Assembly (NCBI GenBank): GCA_011321935.1
Contig: DROJ01000092.1
Span: forward strand, 1 to 42,118
DNA: 42,118 nucleotides
Direction of reading: 5' to 3'
Source of the DNA: Bacteroidota bacterium
Lineage (GTDB): Bacteria > Bacteroidota > Bacteroidia > Chitinophagales > Saprospiraceae
The position numbers and the translations under genes were made by a program. Position 1 is the first letter of the stretch; each line of letters begins with the position of its first letter. The notes beneath the pieces are model-generated. The model was not told the origin of the DNA. It ran no database searches and was given only the letters and a program-made list of their open reading frames with translations. Shown here one piece after another: positions 31,732 to 40,576 of this stretch.

Positions 31732-33603
31732 TCATTTCACCTCGATGTCCAAAATAGGTATCAACACTTCCACTCTTGTCCCCGCAGCATTTCCCGTTTC
31801 CTCATCGTACAGGTCAATGATTTTGACGACCTCTTCCCCGTTGCTCTTTTTTTGCAGGATTTCCAACCTGTCTTTCGTTATCCTCGTTCCCATTGATTTG
31901 TGGCTTTTCAGTTCAGGGTTGTTTTCCTGTATTTTGCGGATTTTTTCCCTCCCCACCCCGTTGTCTTCAACAATACAAAGGATGGTGTCCTCGTCTTTCA
32001 ATTTAAACTCGATTTTTATCATGCCCTTTTGTTTTGGCCGGATGCCATGTTCGATTGAGTTCTCCACATAGGGCTGGACGATCATGGTCGGCACCCCATA
32101 AATGTCTTCTTCTATTTCCTCGTCCACGATGATTTTATAAGTGAGTTTACTTTCAAAACGCAGGTTCACGTTGATCTCGAGGTAATTGCGCAAAAACTCG
32201 ATTTCATCTTCCAGCGAAATGATCTCCATGTCTGAATACTCCAGGCTCTGCCGCATCAGATGGGCAAATTGGGCGAGGTATTTAGCGGCCAGTTTGGGGT
32301 CGTTTGAAGTAATGAAATCCTGCACGGAGTTGAGTGCGTTAAAAACAAAATGGGGGTTCATCTGCGCCCGCAATGCCTTTAGTTGCAGGCCTGTGGCCTG
32401 CAATTTGAACATCTCGGCTTCCTTTTCCTTGCGCTCGGCTTCGTACTTTATTTCCAGTTCCCTGATCTCGTCTTCCTTGACTTCCTGCATCGCCCTCTCC
32501 ACTGCTTTTTCGTAAAATTTCTGGTATTCATAGGCATCTTTGTATTCCCCGTCGGCTGCATAAAACTCAGAAATGTCTTTTAAAATACCTGCCACTTGGT
32601 TTTGGTCTTTGCCTTTGTAAGCAAATTCCAATGCACTGAAATAGTGCGTCAATGCCTTTTTCCGCTTGCCCAATGCCTCAAAAGCTTTGGCCTTCCACCA
32701 ATTGATATTGGCCTGGTTGACATCTTTTTTCTCTTTGAAAAGCGGGTAGGCAGTGTCCAAAAGGTCAAGCCCTTCCTGAAATTTTCCTTTCCGGAAATAG
32801 CAATAACCGAGGTTGGCATAAGCAAGGGCCCTTGCCTGCTGGTTCACATCGTCAAGCACCTTGATCCCCAATTTGAAATATTTGATGGCGTTTTCGTCAT
32901 CCAAGGTGGCCATGTAGCTGTTGCCGACATTGAGGTAGTGCCATGACAGCCTCGAACGCATGCCCCGCCGCTCACAGATTTCCACTACTTCCCGGTAAGC
33001 CTTTATGCTCTTGTCGGGTTCATGGTTGAGGGCATGTATTTTTCCGATCCCGCTTTTGATGAGGGTCATAAAATAATAGTCCTTGCTCGACAATGGCTTG
33101 GCCGAAGTTTTCAGCCTCATTTCTGCTTCCAAAAAAGATTTGAGTGCTTTGGGCTTGTTTGAATGCTGGATATGAAGGTAGCCGATCCGGCTGATAAGGT
33201 AGGCCTCCAACCGGTCGTCGGGAAAAGTCCTGAGGTATTTCCTCGCATCTTCAAGGTAAGCATAGGCACTGTCAACCTTTCCCAAATTTATGAGCGTTCC
33301 CGCATAATCAATAAACGCTTCGGCCAATTGGTTGGCATCGCCCCGTGCGTTCAGCAAATCAATGGCTTTTTTGAAATGGATTTCCGACAGCTTATAATTG
33401 TAAAGCTGGTTTTCGACGATGCCAGTATAAAGGTTGTATTTCAGTTCAAAGTCGAGGTCGGAGACTTCCTGTAGCAGCTTGTTGAGTTCGGCAAGATACT
33501 TTTGGGCTTGCTGGATATTGGTAAAAAGGTGCTGCATTGCCCGTTCGTCCAGCCTCGACAACTTTTTGATGCGGTCATCTATGATACCCGGTGAGTGATC
33601 CAT
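31732..33603 (-). CDS. Soluble TPR sensor histidine kinase (LytS/His_kinase type)
   Basis: A 623-aa kinase of the class that pairs with LytTR regulators. About eight TPR-like helical repeats (about 30-360, e.g. WHYLNVGNSYMATLDDENAIKYFKLGI) lead through a charged coiled coil (about 365-405, EVKEDEIRELEIKYEAERKEKEAEMFKL) into the His_kinase domain. H418 is the phospho-acceptor in LRAQMNPHFVFNALN, PYVENSIEHG (511-520) is the N box and VEDNGVGREK (545-554) the ATP lid. Unlike most Bacteroidota relatives it has neither signal peptide nor membrane helix, so it should be cytoplasmic and sense an internal ligand or partner protein through the TPRs. The start lies next to a run of 8-bp repeats. The LytTR regulator and a small peptide gene are upstream on the same strand. 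Confidence 0.92.
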   Translation of the reverse strand: MDHSPGIIDDRIKKLSRLDERAMQHLFTNIQQAQKYLAELNKLLQEVSDLDFELKYNLYTGIVENQLYNYKLSEIHFKKAIDLLNARGDANQLAEAFIDYAGTLINLGKVDSAYAYLEDARKYLRTFPDDRLEAYLISRIGYLHIQHSNKPKALKSFLEAEMRLKTSAKPLSSKDYYFMTLIKSGIGKIHALNHEPDKSIKAYREVVEICERRGMRSRLSWHYLNVGNSYMATLDDENAIKYFKLGIKVLDDVNQQARALAYANLGYCYFRKGKFQEGLDLLDTAYPLFKEKKDVNQANINWWKAKAFEALGKRKKALTHYFSALEFAYKGKDQNQVAGILKDISEFYAADGEYKDAYEYQKFYEKAVERAMQEVKEDEIRELEIKYEAERKEKEAEMFKLQATGLQLKALRAQMNPHFVFNALNSVQDFITSNDPKLAAKYLAQFAHLMRQSLEYSDMEIISLEDEIEFLRNYLEINVNLRFESKLTYKIIVDEEIEEDIYGVPTMIVQPYVENSIEHGIRPKQKGMIKIEFKLKDEDTILCIVEDNGVGREKIRKIQENNPELKSHKSMGTRITKDRLEILQKKSNGEEVVKIIDLYDEETGNAAGTRVEVLIPILDIEVK

Positions 33604-33610
33604 TTAAAAT

Positions 33611-33669
33611 GAGAATTTGAGAATTTGAGAGTTTGAGAGTTTGAGAGTTTGAGAGTTTGAGAGTTTGAG
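33611..33669. repeat. 8-bp microsatellite in the kinase leader
   Basis: Seven tandem 8-bp units, GAGAATTT twice then GAGAGTTT five times, end eight bases before the kinase ATG (minus strand AAACTCTC units). Such a tract is prone to slipped-strand length change and could alter leader structure or distance to an upstream promoter. Confidence 0.9.
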
Positions 33670-33845
33670 TCCCGATATTTCATCAGGAGAGAGCAGAATT
33701 GCCGTTGGTTGGTACCTATTTTAACTATCTAAGCCATAAATAAAAAGAGACTGCGCACCATGTGCACAACCTCTTTTCATCCTTTTCAGGAAGCCCCCAT
33801 TTATCAAAAACAGGGATAAAATTTGTGTAGTTTAAAGGTGTACCT

Positions 33846-34064
33846 TTATTGGGGAAGATCCCCGTCGCAAGGCTTTGGGCCGAACAGCCTTCCAAGAAAA
33901 CTCCGCTTTTTGATGTCGCTGCTTTGGTTGTTCGCACCACCAAAGTATTCAGACATTCTGTCTTTTTGTATGCGGTTCACATTCTCAAGATTGCTCAGGC
34001 TTTTGCCTTTTTTGTTGGTAGCCTCCTTCATAGTATCAAGATTTTTAGTAAAAAATCGCATCAT
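33846..34064 (-). CDS. Small peptide precursor with double-glycine-type leader (candidate)
   Basis: A 72-aa ORF (MMRFFTKNLDTMKEATNKK...) carrying SLSNLENVNRIQKDRMSEYFGG, which resembles GG-type leaders of Bacteroidota natural-product precursors (pattern L-x-N-L-E...K-x-x-M-x-x-x-x-GG). Cutting after GG would release ANNQSSDIKKRSFLGRLFGPKPCDGDLPQ, 29 residues, cationic with one Cys. A TAnnTTTG box at 34116-34123 would start transcription near 34108, so the track's Met at 34118 is upstream of the transcript; I use Met19. Met30 is another possibility. It lies between the LytTR regulator and kinase genes on the same strand, the position of pheromone genes in ComCDE-like circuits. No GG-peptidase exporter is in the window. 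The assignment is inference. Confidence 0.45.
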   Translation of the reverse strand: MMRFFTKNLDTMKEATNKKGKSLSNLENVNRIQKDRMSEYFGGANNQSSDIKKRSFLGRLFGPKPCDGDLPQ

Positions 34065-34400
34065 AGTGTTTCCCGTTTGTAATGATGGGACAAGCGCTAT
34101 GATTTCAATAAAGCCCAAATTTAAGGGTAAATATTGGCCGATGAAAGTGTAGTTTCAAAAAAATCAACAATTTAAATACATTTATTTTTATCAAATAATT
34201 GTATTTTTTAAAGCCAGAACCCTGATTTGAACTTAGTTGAAAGCCTCCCAGCGAACTTGTCAAATCAATGTGTTTATGTTCAAATGTGTAAGTTTCTTAA
34301 ATCAGTGTGTTTTCTCCCGAATAAAAAAAGCCGCTTCAAAGCCCCCGTACCCGCCTCCGTTATTCATTTTCCCCGAGGTTTCGGGGCGGGCTATTTTCAT
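34065..34400. other. Intergenic region between regulator and peptide gene
   Basis: It contains the peptide promoter box and two direct repeats, AAATCAATGTGTTT (34262-34275) and AAATCAGTGTGTTT (34299-34312), 37 bp apart, with a partial copy between. Near the regulator stop, CCCCGAAACCTCGGGG-type pairing and AAGCGGCTTTTTTT (minus strand) may end the regulator transcript. Confidence 0.4.
34116..34123 (-). promoter_or_regulatory. -7 promoter box for the small peptide gene
   Basis: TAAATTTG on the minus strand matches TAnnTTTG and places initiation about 45 bases before the chosen ATG. Confidence 0.45.
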
Positions 34401-35216
34401 TTACAGTCCTTCTTCCAGCCTGCGCATCTGCTCCATGAAAGCAGGGCGGCGGCGCCTTGATACTTCGATTTTTTTCCCGTCGTCCATTATCAGGTAACCC
34501 CCATCGCCTTTAATGAACTTTCTCATATAGTTGAGGTTGATAACGTGCCGTTTGTGCACCCTGTAGAAGTTCACGCTGGCAAGCATGTCTTCATAGGCTT
34601 TGATGGTTTTTGAGGCCGTGATCCGTTCTTTGTTTTGCAGAAAAATATGGGTGTAATTGTCTTCTGCCTCAAAGCGCACAATGTCCTTGATGCTGACGAA
34701 ATAGATACCGTCAATGGCCGAAATGCTCATTTTTTCAAAAGCGTTCGGGTTTCTCAATTGCTTGTTGAAAATTTCGATCCGTTGCCCCATTTTTTCGGAA
34801 CGGGTCACCCGTACCCTGCTCACCGCTTGGATCAGTTCATCGGGGTCAATGGGTTTGAGGATGTAACCTATCGAGCTGTACTCACATGCTTTGATCGCAT
34901 GTTCGTTGTAGGCAGTAATGAATACGATTTCGAAATTGACGGGCCTAAGCTGGTCGAGCATTTTAAATACAAGGCCGTCGGGCAAGCTGATGTCGAGGAA
35001 GGCAATGTCGGGCTGAAAAGCCGGGTCTTCAAAGAGTTCGAGCGCCTCTTCAATGTTCAAAGCATCTCCAATAAGCTCAACTTCTGGACAATGTTTGCGA
35101 AGCAAGTTCTTGATGTTGTTCATGCTTCTAATCTCGTCTTCGACTATGATTGCCTTTACCACAGAAGTGCTTTTTGTACGTGTGATCGTTTTGATTGGTA
35201 CATGTTGTAAGACCAT
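34401..35216 (-). CDS. LytTR-family response regulator
   Basis: A 271-aa two-component regulator. The receiver domain (about 20-135) starts VVKAIIVEDEIRS, with acidic pocket E26/D27, phospho-acceptor D75 in IAFLDISLPDG, T101 in FITAYNEHA and K121 in ILKPID. The LytTR DNA-binding domain (about 160-265) shows GIYFVSIKDIVRFEAEDNYTHIFL, SKTIKAYEDML and FYRVHKRHVINLNYMRKFIKGDGGYLIM, all family signatures. LytTR proteins bind direct repeats on one DNA face; matching AACGGTAGG pairs lie downstream in the array. About 18 residues precede the receiver; the ATG is kept because the promoter box lies only about 25 bases upstream. The TPR histidine kinase is the likely partner. Confidence 0.95.
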   Translation of the reverse strand: MVLQHVPIKTITRTKSTSVVKAIIVEDEIRSMNNIKNLLRKHCPEVELIGDALNIEEALELFEDPAFQPDIAFLDISLPDGLVFKMLDQLRPVNFEIVFITAYNEHAIKACEYSSIGYILKPIDPDELIQAVSRVRVTRSEKMGQRIEIFNKQLRNPNAFEKMSISAIDGIYFVSIKDIVRFEAEDNYTHIFLQNKERITASKTIKAYEDMLASVNFYRVHKRHVINLNYMRKFIKGDGGYLIMDDGKKIEVSRRRRPAFMEQMRRLEEGL

Positions 35217-35241
35217 AAAGAATGGGTGTGTTTGTTCGGGG

Positions 35242-35249
35242 CAAAGTTA
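35242..35249 (-). promoter_or_regulatory. -7 promoter box for the LytTR regulator
   Basis: TAACTTTG on the minus strand matches TAnnTTTG, about 25 bases before the ATG. A single AACGGTT half-site lies about 105 bases further upstream (35354), possibly fortuitous. Confidence 0.55.
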
Positions 35250-35458
35250 CATCCCGCAGATTAAAATATGAAATTTTCTTCATAATTATATCCCAACTGA
35301 CATGCAATAATTTACACTTTATAAAAACAACACCTTAGAATTTATTTTAATACAACGGTTTATGAATTTTATTTTTAATAATAGGTTGACGTATTTTTTT
35401 TATTTCCATAAACCACAACTGTTCAGCAGGCTCTTCGGGGCTTCGCCTCAATGGGCGT

Positions 35459-36190
35459 TCATAAATCTTTCAAAACAGAGCCGATGCCCCCGTCGAGCTG
35501 GAAATTGGCGCCGTGGATGAATCCCTCGTTCTCGGCGGCAAGGAACAGCGCAAGTTTGGCCACGTCTTCCGGGAGGCCGATCCGTTGCACGGGGTGGATT
35601 TTGCGAAGCTCGTCCAGTGCTTTTTCATCGTTTTCAAAGCCAGCCCGCAGCATGTCCGTTTCGATGGCTGCCGGGCTGATGGCATTCACCCGCACCCTAC
35701 CTTCGAGGTCAACGGCGAGGGATTTGGTCAGGCCGATCAGGGCACTTTTTGAAGTGGCATAGGAGATGAACGCCCTTTTTGTCTGCCGTTGGTGGATGCT
35801 CCCGATGTTGATGATGCTGCCCTTCCTTTTTTCCAGCCTTTCCAAAAACAGCTTGCTCAACATCAGCGGCCCGGTCAAGTTCACGTTCAGGGTTTCCTGC
35901 CAATCTTCCAGTTTGAGGTCTTCCAAATGGTCGAGCCGCTGCACCGCTGCGTTGTTTATCAAAACATCGAGCGTGGGCATTATGTCGTCAAAAATCTGGG
36001 TGAAACGGATGCGGTATTCCACATCTGTCACAAACTGGTTCAGGTCGAAACGGAGAAAACGGTCGCACACGTTGTCGAAGTCTTCTTCCTTGTCCACACC
36101 ATATACATAGTACCCGTTTTTGCGGAAGGCATGGGAAAGGCCGGCACCTATGCCTCCGAGGACGCCTGTTATAAAAACATTTTTGCTCAT
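35459..36190 (-). CDS. Short-chain dehydrogenase/reductase
   Basis: A 243-aa classical SDR oxidoreductase using NAD(P). The cofactor motif TGVLGGIG is at 8-15, NNAA at 79-82, and the catalytic set is N104, S131, Y144 and K148 (YATSK). The C-terminal ISPAAIETDML and FIHGANFQLDGGIG are typical. The substrate is unknown. The 2-hydroxyacid dehydrogenase gene ends 12 bases before it on the same strand, so the two form an operon and may act on successive steps of one hydroxy/keto compound, as in some surface-sugar clusters. Confidence 0.92.
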   Translation of the reverse strand: MSKNVFITGVLGGIGAGLSHAFRKNGYYVYGVDKEEDFDNVCDRFLRFDLNQFVTDVEYRIRFTQIFDDIMPTLDVLINNAAVQRLDHLEDLKLEDWQETLNVNLTGPLMLSKLFLERLEKRKGSIINIGSIHQRQTKRAFISYATSKSALIGLTKSLAVDLEGRVRVNAISPAAIETDMLRAGFENDEKALDELRKIHPVQRIGLPEDVAKLALFLAAENEGFIHGANFQLDGGIGSVLKDL

Positions 36191-36202
36191 TGAATGTAAA
36201 AT

Positions 36203-37135
36203 TTAAACGCCCAAATAGCCAAACAAAATCTCCATTGCCCTTTCGCTCGCCCTCCTCACCGCATCCACGGTATTCGAGCCATTGTGAGTGCCAAATATAC
36301 AACGTTCAAAACTCCTCAGCGGTGAGTCCATCGGCAAAGGTTCATTTTCAAAAACATCCAAAGCCGCTGAATACACTTTCCCCGATTTCAATGCCGCAAC
36401 GAGGGCGCTTTCGTCAATGATCGGCCCACGCGAAACATTGACGATGCGCACGCCGTCCATCATTGCCGAGATGCTCTCCCTGTTTATCATCTGCTTGGTG
36501 GCCGGCGTCAGCGAACAGGTAACAACCACAAAATCAGCGTCTTCCAGTTTCTCAGGAAATTCAATAAAACGGTAGCGTTCCCGGTCGGCATCCGTGGTCA
36601 TCGCAAAGGGGTCATAAACATTGATGCCCATTTTAAAAGCCCGGAGCATCCTCGCCGTTGACCTGCCGATGTCGCCAAAGCCGATCAGCGCCACCGTCCT
36701 GTTTTGCAGGGAAATGCCCGCGGGTTTGGGCCACTCCCCTTTTTTCACGCCATTGTGGACGGAAAAGGTTTCCCTCGCCAGGCCGATCACATAATGCGCA
36801 GCCAGTGCGCCTACTTCTTCGCCGAACATCAGTGGGGTATTGGAAATGGGGATGCCCAGTTTTTTGCAGGCCGCAAAGTCAACATTGTCCACCCCGACGC
36901 CCCATTTTACGGCCGCTTTCAGCTTGCCTTTTTTGCCTGCGGCAAATACGGTTTCAGTGGCGGGGTCGTCGCCGATGATCCAACCGTCCACTTGCGGAAC
37001 GAGGTCAACGAGTTCTTCAACGGAAAGGGTCTGCACCACGTTTGGGGCGATCAGTTCAATGCCTTTTTTTTCAAAAACAGGGCGGAATTCGTCAATCAAG
37101 CGGAGCATTGGGGGGCAGGTAACCAGTATTTTCAT
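36203..37135 (-). CDS. D-2-hydroxyacid dehydrogenase (phosphoglycerate dehydrogenase-like)
   Basis: A 310-aa NAD-dependent dehydrogenase of the D-isomer-specific family. The catalytic domain starts MKILVTCPPMLRLIDEF. The Rossmann motif is GFGDIGRSTARML (about 157-170). The catalytic residues are Arg in VNVSRGPIIDE, Glu in DVFENEPLP and His in FGTHNGSNT. It most resembles the short SerA-like enzymes without an ACT domain; 3-phosphoglycerate or a related 2-hydroxyacid are possible substrates. I chose the internal Met because the track's 16 extra residues do not fit the fold. First gene of a two-gene operon with the SDR. Confidence 0.9.
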   Translation of the reverse strand: MKILVTCPPMLRLIDEFRPVFEKKGIELIAPNVVQTLSVEELVDLVPQVDGWIIGDDPATETVFAAGKKGKLKAAVKWGVGVDNVDFAACKKLGIPISNTPLMFGEEVGALAAHYVIGLARETFSVHNGVKKGEWPKPAGISLQNRTVALIGFGDIGRSTARMLRAFKMGINVYDPFAMTTDADRERYRFIEFPEKLEDADFVVVTCSLTPATKQMINRESISAMMDGVRIVNVSRGPIIDESALVAALKSGKVYSAALDVFENEPLPMDSPLRSFERCIFGTHNGSNTVDAVRRASERAMEILFGYLGV

Positions 37136-37317
37136 TGAAAAATATTTTTTGTGAATGTAGTCTCCCCCTCTTTTTTTCACCAAACGAAACCAGGGGGAAG
37201 GCTGTGCAATAATCCATTTATTACAAGAGTTTTTTCACTAAGTTGCAAAAAAACGGCATAAACACCTGATTATAGTAAAGTTTTAGCAAAATTTGCGCAG
37301 CAGACCATCGGCTTTCC

Positions 37318-40300
37318 ATGAAGACTTTATTTACGACACTTCTATTAACACTTGCCTTTATCCATGCCCGCGCACAGGAAAGCGATGCCTTTTTGGTGAA
37401 AAACTTCTTGATTACATCTGACAGCTTCGCAAACGTTGCTGAATACAAATCGGCCATCCTTTACCAAAAACGGGCGCTGAACCTGCTGCAGACCCAAACG
37501 CCCGTCCCCTACCCCAAACTCGTCAGCGTCTATCGGTCCATCGGTTTTTATTACCGGTTATGGGGCAAGTTTTCCGAAAGTTTGTTTTATCAAAAAAAGG
37601 CCGTCCAGATAGCGGAGTCCAAACTCGATAAAAACCATATCGAACTGGCAAAGGCATACAACAGCTACGGCAGTTATTTCAACGGCATCGGCCAGTACAA
37701 CAAGTCATTTGAGTATTTCAACAAAGCACTGCAGATCAGCCTCAAAGCCAAGCTGCCGACCGTGGGCGACTATTATAACAACGTCGGCATTGCCCAGCAA
37801 AACCTCGGCAACCTGGATGCCTCCCTGAAAACTTATCAAAAGTCACTCGACTACAACCGCTCAAAATACGGCATTTACAGCAGCAAGGCCGCTGACAATT
37901 TCGAGAACATGGGAACGGTGTTTTTTAAACTCGGGCGATACGATGATGCCATCGTGTATTTGGATACTACAGAAATAATATTGGACAGTATTTATGAGCA
38001 AGGCTCTCCTTATTTTGCTTCTTTGTACAACAATTTAGGGGCCGTATATACCACCAAAGGTGACCACCGTAAAGCCTTGAAATATTTGGAGGAGGGGCTG
38101 AAATTATACGAAAGATATTTAGGCAGCGAGCATCCTGACGTAGCGAATATTTATGCCAACACTGGGCTCCTTTTGCAGGACAGGGGCGAACTCGACAAGG
38201 CATTGGCATATTTGCACAAGGCGCAATCTATCCGTGAAATGAATTTTGGAAAAGACAACCCGCAAGTCGCACGCACCCATCTATACCTCGGCAACTGTTA
38301 CCTCGAAAAAAATATTTTTGACAAGGCTTTTGAGCATTTGAATACTGGCCTGGCCACTTATACAAAATTAAATTCGAGGGTTGACCCAGGCAGCATCGCC
38401 CACGCCAGGAACGAACTCGGCCTATATTATGAAAAAATAAAAAACTATAAAGAGGCCCTCAAACAATATAACAAAGCACTGGAAATAAACAGTAAAAAAC
38501 TGGAACTCAACGACCCCGACGTGGCCAATTCTTATGCAAGGATCGGAAAGATATATTTGGAACAAAAAAAATACGAAGAAGCAAATTCTTTTTTCTCAAA
38601 AGCATTAAAAATAAGGATAAAAGCTTTTGGTAAAAAGCATACCGACGTGGCCGACGCCTACCGCCTGCTTGCCCTTTCATGCCCTGAGGACGAGGCTTGT
38701 TTTTCGGAATATATTGACGCTGCTTTTGCTTCTATCAATTATAAAAACGGCAACAATTTCGAGTCCGTATTCTCGCCCATTGGTTTGTTAAATATTTTTC
38801 AGGCAGAAGGAAGTTTGAATTATGGTTTTTATAAAAAAACAAAAAAAGATATTTATTTAGAAAAAGCAGACCATATATACAGCAATGCAATTGAGTTGAT
38901 AAGTTTTATAAAAACGTCATTGGAGCAGCCGGGTTCGAGGCTCGCTTTGCAGGACAATTATTATTTGATATACGAAGAGGCCATCCTTGTAAAACATAAA
39001 TTAAAAGAATTAAACAACGATATAAAATATTGGAAAGAAGCATTTGCAATTGCCGAAAAAAGCAATGCCATATTATTGATAGAAGCGGTGCAAACCATTG
39101 ATGCGGAGCGCTTTGCAGGCATACCCGACAGTCTTGTGGAAATAGAACAACAATTAAAAGTTGACCTTTCTTTTTTGGAAAAACAACGGTTTGAGGAAGA
39201 AATTAAACCTGCCGGAAGCGACCAAAAAATATTAAAAGAAATAAACGACCGAATATTGGAACTCCACTCCCGGCAGCACGAACTTATTTCTTATTTCAAA
39301 AAAAACCACGAAGAGTATTTTAAATTAAAATACGATCCCAAGATTGTTTCCATAAAAAAAATACAAACCAATCTGCTGCGCCCCGACCAGACCATGCTCG
39401 CCTATTTTGTCGGCGAAAATAATCTGTTTGCATTTGTTATTTCAAAAAACAATTTTGAAGTGGTGCAAATCAAAAAAGATTTCCCGCTGGAAATATGGGT
39501 GGAAGAATTTCGGAACAGTATATATCGGTTTAACCCCGCTGATAATAGCCTCGTTTATCTAAACCAAAAACTGGCGAATATCGGATATGAATTATATCAA
39601 TTAATATTCGAACCCGTCGAAAAATCAATTTCCACCGATGCGCTCATTATCGTCCCGGGCGGGGTTTTAGGCTACCTGCCTTTCGATGCCCTTTTGGCCA
39701 GCCCGACCGAAAATTACAATGATTTCGACAACCTCGATTATCTGATCAATAAATATAAAATCAGTTATAGTTACTCCGCCACCTTATTGGAAGAAATGAA
39801 AAAAGGCAAAAGGAAAAGCAGCCCGCTCATTGCTTTTGCCCCCGCCTATTTTGGCGACACCTTAAATGTAAACCGCAGCAACAACCCGTGGCGGGCGGTA
39901 CTTGGGCAATTGAGGTTCAATGCGCAAGAGGCCATCAAAATACACGAAATAATGGGCGGCGAACTATACCTCGACAGCATGGCCACCGAGGCCAAGTTCA
40001 TGGAGCGGGCGCCTTATGCGGGCATCCTCCACCTCGCCACCCACGGCAAGGCCAACGACCGCCACGGCGAATATTCTTACCTCGCCTTTTACCAATTTCA
40101 GGACAGTATAGAAAACGAACTGCTCTTTGTGAAAAACCTCTACAATATGCACATCCCGGCATCGCTCGTGGTTTTGAGCGCCTGCGAAACGGGCATCGGC
40201 GAACTGCAGCGCGGGGAGGGGATCGTCAGCCTGTCGAGGGGCTTTTCTTATGCCGGGGCGGCCAGCATCGTCACTACCCAATGGAGCATTGACGACAATG

Positions 40301-40569
40301 CCTCCGCCACTATCATGGTCAGTTTTTATAAAAACCTAAAAAACGGGCAAACAAAAGACGTGGCATTGAGGAATGCAAAACTGGCCTACATCAAAGCCAA
40401 CAAAGGAAACAATAGGACGCACCCGCTGTTCTGGGCGGCCTTTGTTCCGGTCGGGAATATGGATGCTTTGGAGATGGGGTGGCCGTGGTGGGTGTGGACA
40501 TTGATTGGTATAACTGTCTTCGGAGTGCTTTGGTTTTTGAAAAATAGGTCTGTTTCCCGTCGAAAATAG
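37318..40569 (+). CDS. TPR-CHAT protease-like protein, exported and membrane-anchored
   Basis: A 1083-aa protein. A signal peptide (MKTLFTTLLLTLAFIHARA) precedes about ten TPRs (about 40-460, e.g. PDVANIYANTGLLLQDRGELDKALAYLHKA), a helical linker, and a CHAT domain (about 770-1045) of caspase-like fold. The catalytic dyad is intact: H909 in LHLATHGK and C956 in VLSACETG. A C-terminal membrane helix (about 1056-1074, WWVWTLIGITVFGVLWFL) and a basic tail follow. With signal peptide and C-terminal anchor, TPR and CHAT domains should face the periplasm. CHAT proteases take part in bacterial immunity and protein quality control in other contexts; no gasdermin, Cas or other substrate gene is adjacent. 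It is divergent from the PGDH/SDR operon. Confidence 0.92.
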   Translation: MKTLFTTLLLTLAFIHARAQESDAFLVKNFLITSDSFANVAEYKSAILYQKRALNLLQTQTPVPYPKLVSVYRSIGFYYRLWGKFSESLFYQKKAVQIAESKLDKNHIELAKAYNSYGSYFNGIGQYNKSFEYFNKALQISLKAKLPTVGDYYNNVGIAQQNLGNLDASLKTYQKSLDYNRSKYGIYSSKAADNFENMGTVFFKLGRYDDAIVYLDTTEIILDSIYEQGSPYFASLYNNLGAVYTTKGDHRKALKYLEEGLKLYERYLGSEHPDVANIYANTGLLLQDRGELDKALAYLHKAQSIREMNFGKDNPQVARTHLYLGNCYLEKNIFDKAFEHLNTGLATYTKLNSRVDPGSIAHARNELGLYYEKIKNYKEALKQYNKALEINSKKLELNDPDVANSYARIGKIYLEQKKYEEANSFFSKALKIRIKAFGKKHTDVADAYRLLALSCPEDEACFSEYIDAAFASINYKNGNNFESVFSPIGLLNIFQAEGSLNYGFYKKTKKDIYLEKADHIYSNAIELISFIKTSLEQPGSRLALQDNYYLIYEEAILVKHKLKELNNDIKYWKEAFAIAEKSNAILLIEAVQTIDAERFAGIPDSLVEIEQQLKVDLSFLEKQRFEEEIKPAGSDQKILKEINDRILELHSRQHELISYFKKNHEEYFKLKYDPKIVSIKKIQTNLLRPDQTMLAYFVGENNLFAFVISKNNFEVVQIKKDFPLEIWVEEFRNSIYRFNPADNSLVYLNQKLANIGYELYQLIFEPVEKSISTDALIIVPGGVLGYLPFDALLASPTENYNDFDNLDYLINKYKISYSYSATLLEEMKKGKRKSSPLIAFAPAYFGDTLNVNRSNNPWRAVLGQLRFNAQEAIKIHEIMGGELYLDSMATEAKFMERAPYAGILHLATHGKANDRHGEYSYLAFYQFQDSIENELLFVKNLYNMHIPASLVVLSACETGIGELQRGEGIVSLSRGFSYAGAASIVTTQWSIDDNASATIMVSFYKNLKNGQTKDVALRNAKLAYIKANKGNNRTHPLFWAAFVPVGNMDALEMGWPWWVWTLIGITVFGVLWFLKNRSVSRRK

Positions 40570-40576
40570 GTTTCCC

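Noticed and set aside
33725-33943. 72-aa minus ORF overlapping the peptide gene
   Set aside because: Different frame from the GG-leader ORF, unbiased composition with Trp/Cys-rich tail and no promoter in position.
34635-35210. 191-aa plus-strand ORF opposite the LytTR regulator
   Set aside because: Antisense shadow of a fully recognisable regulator.
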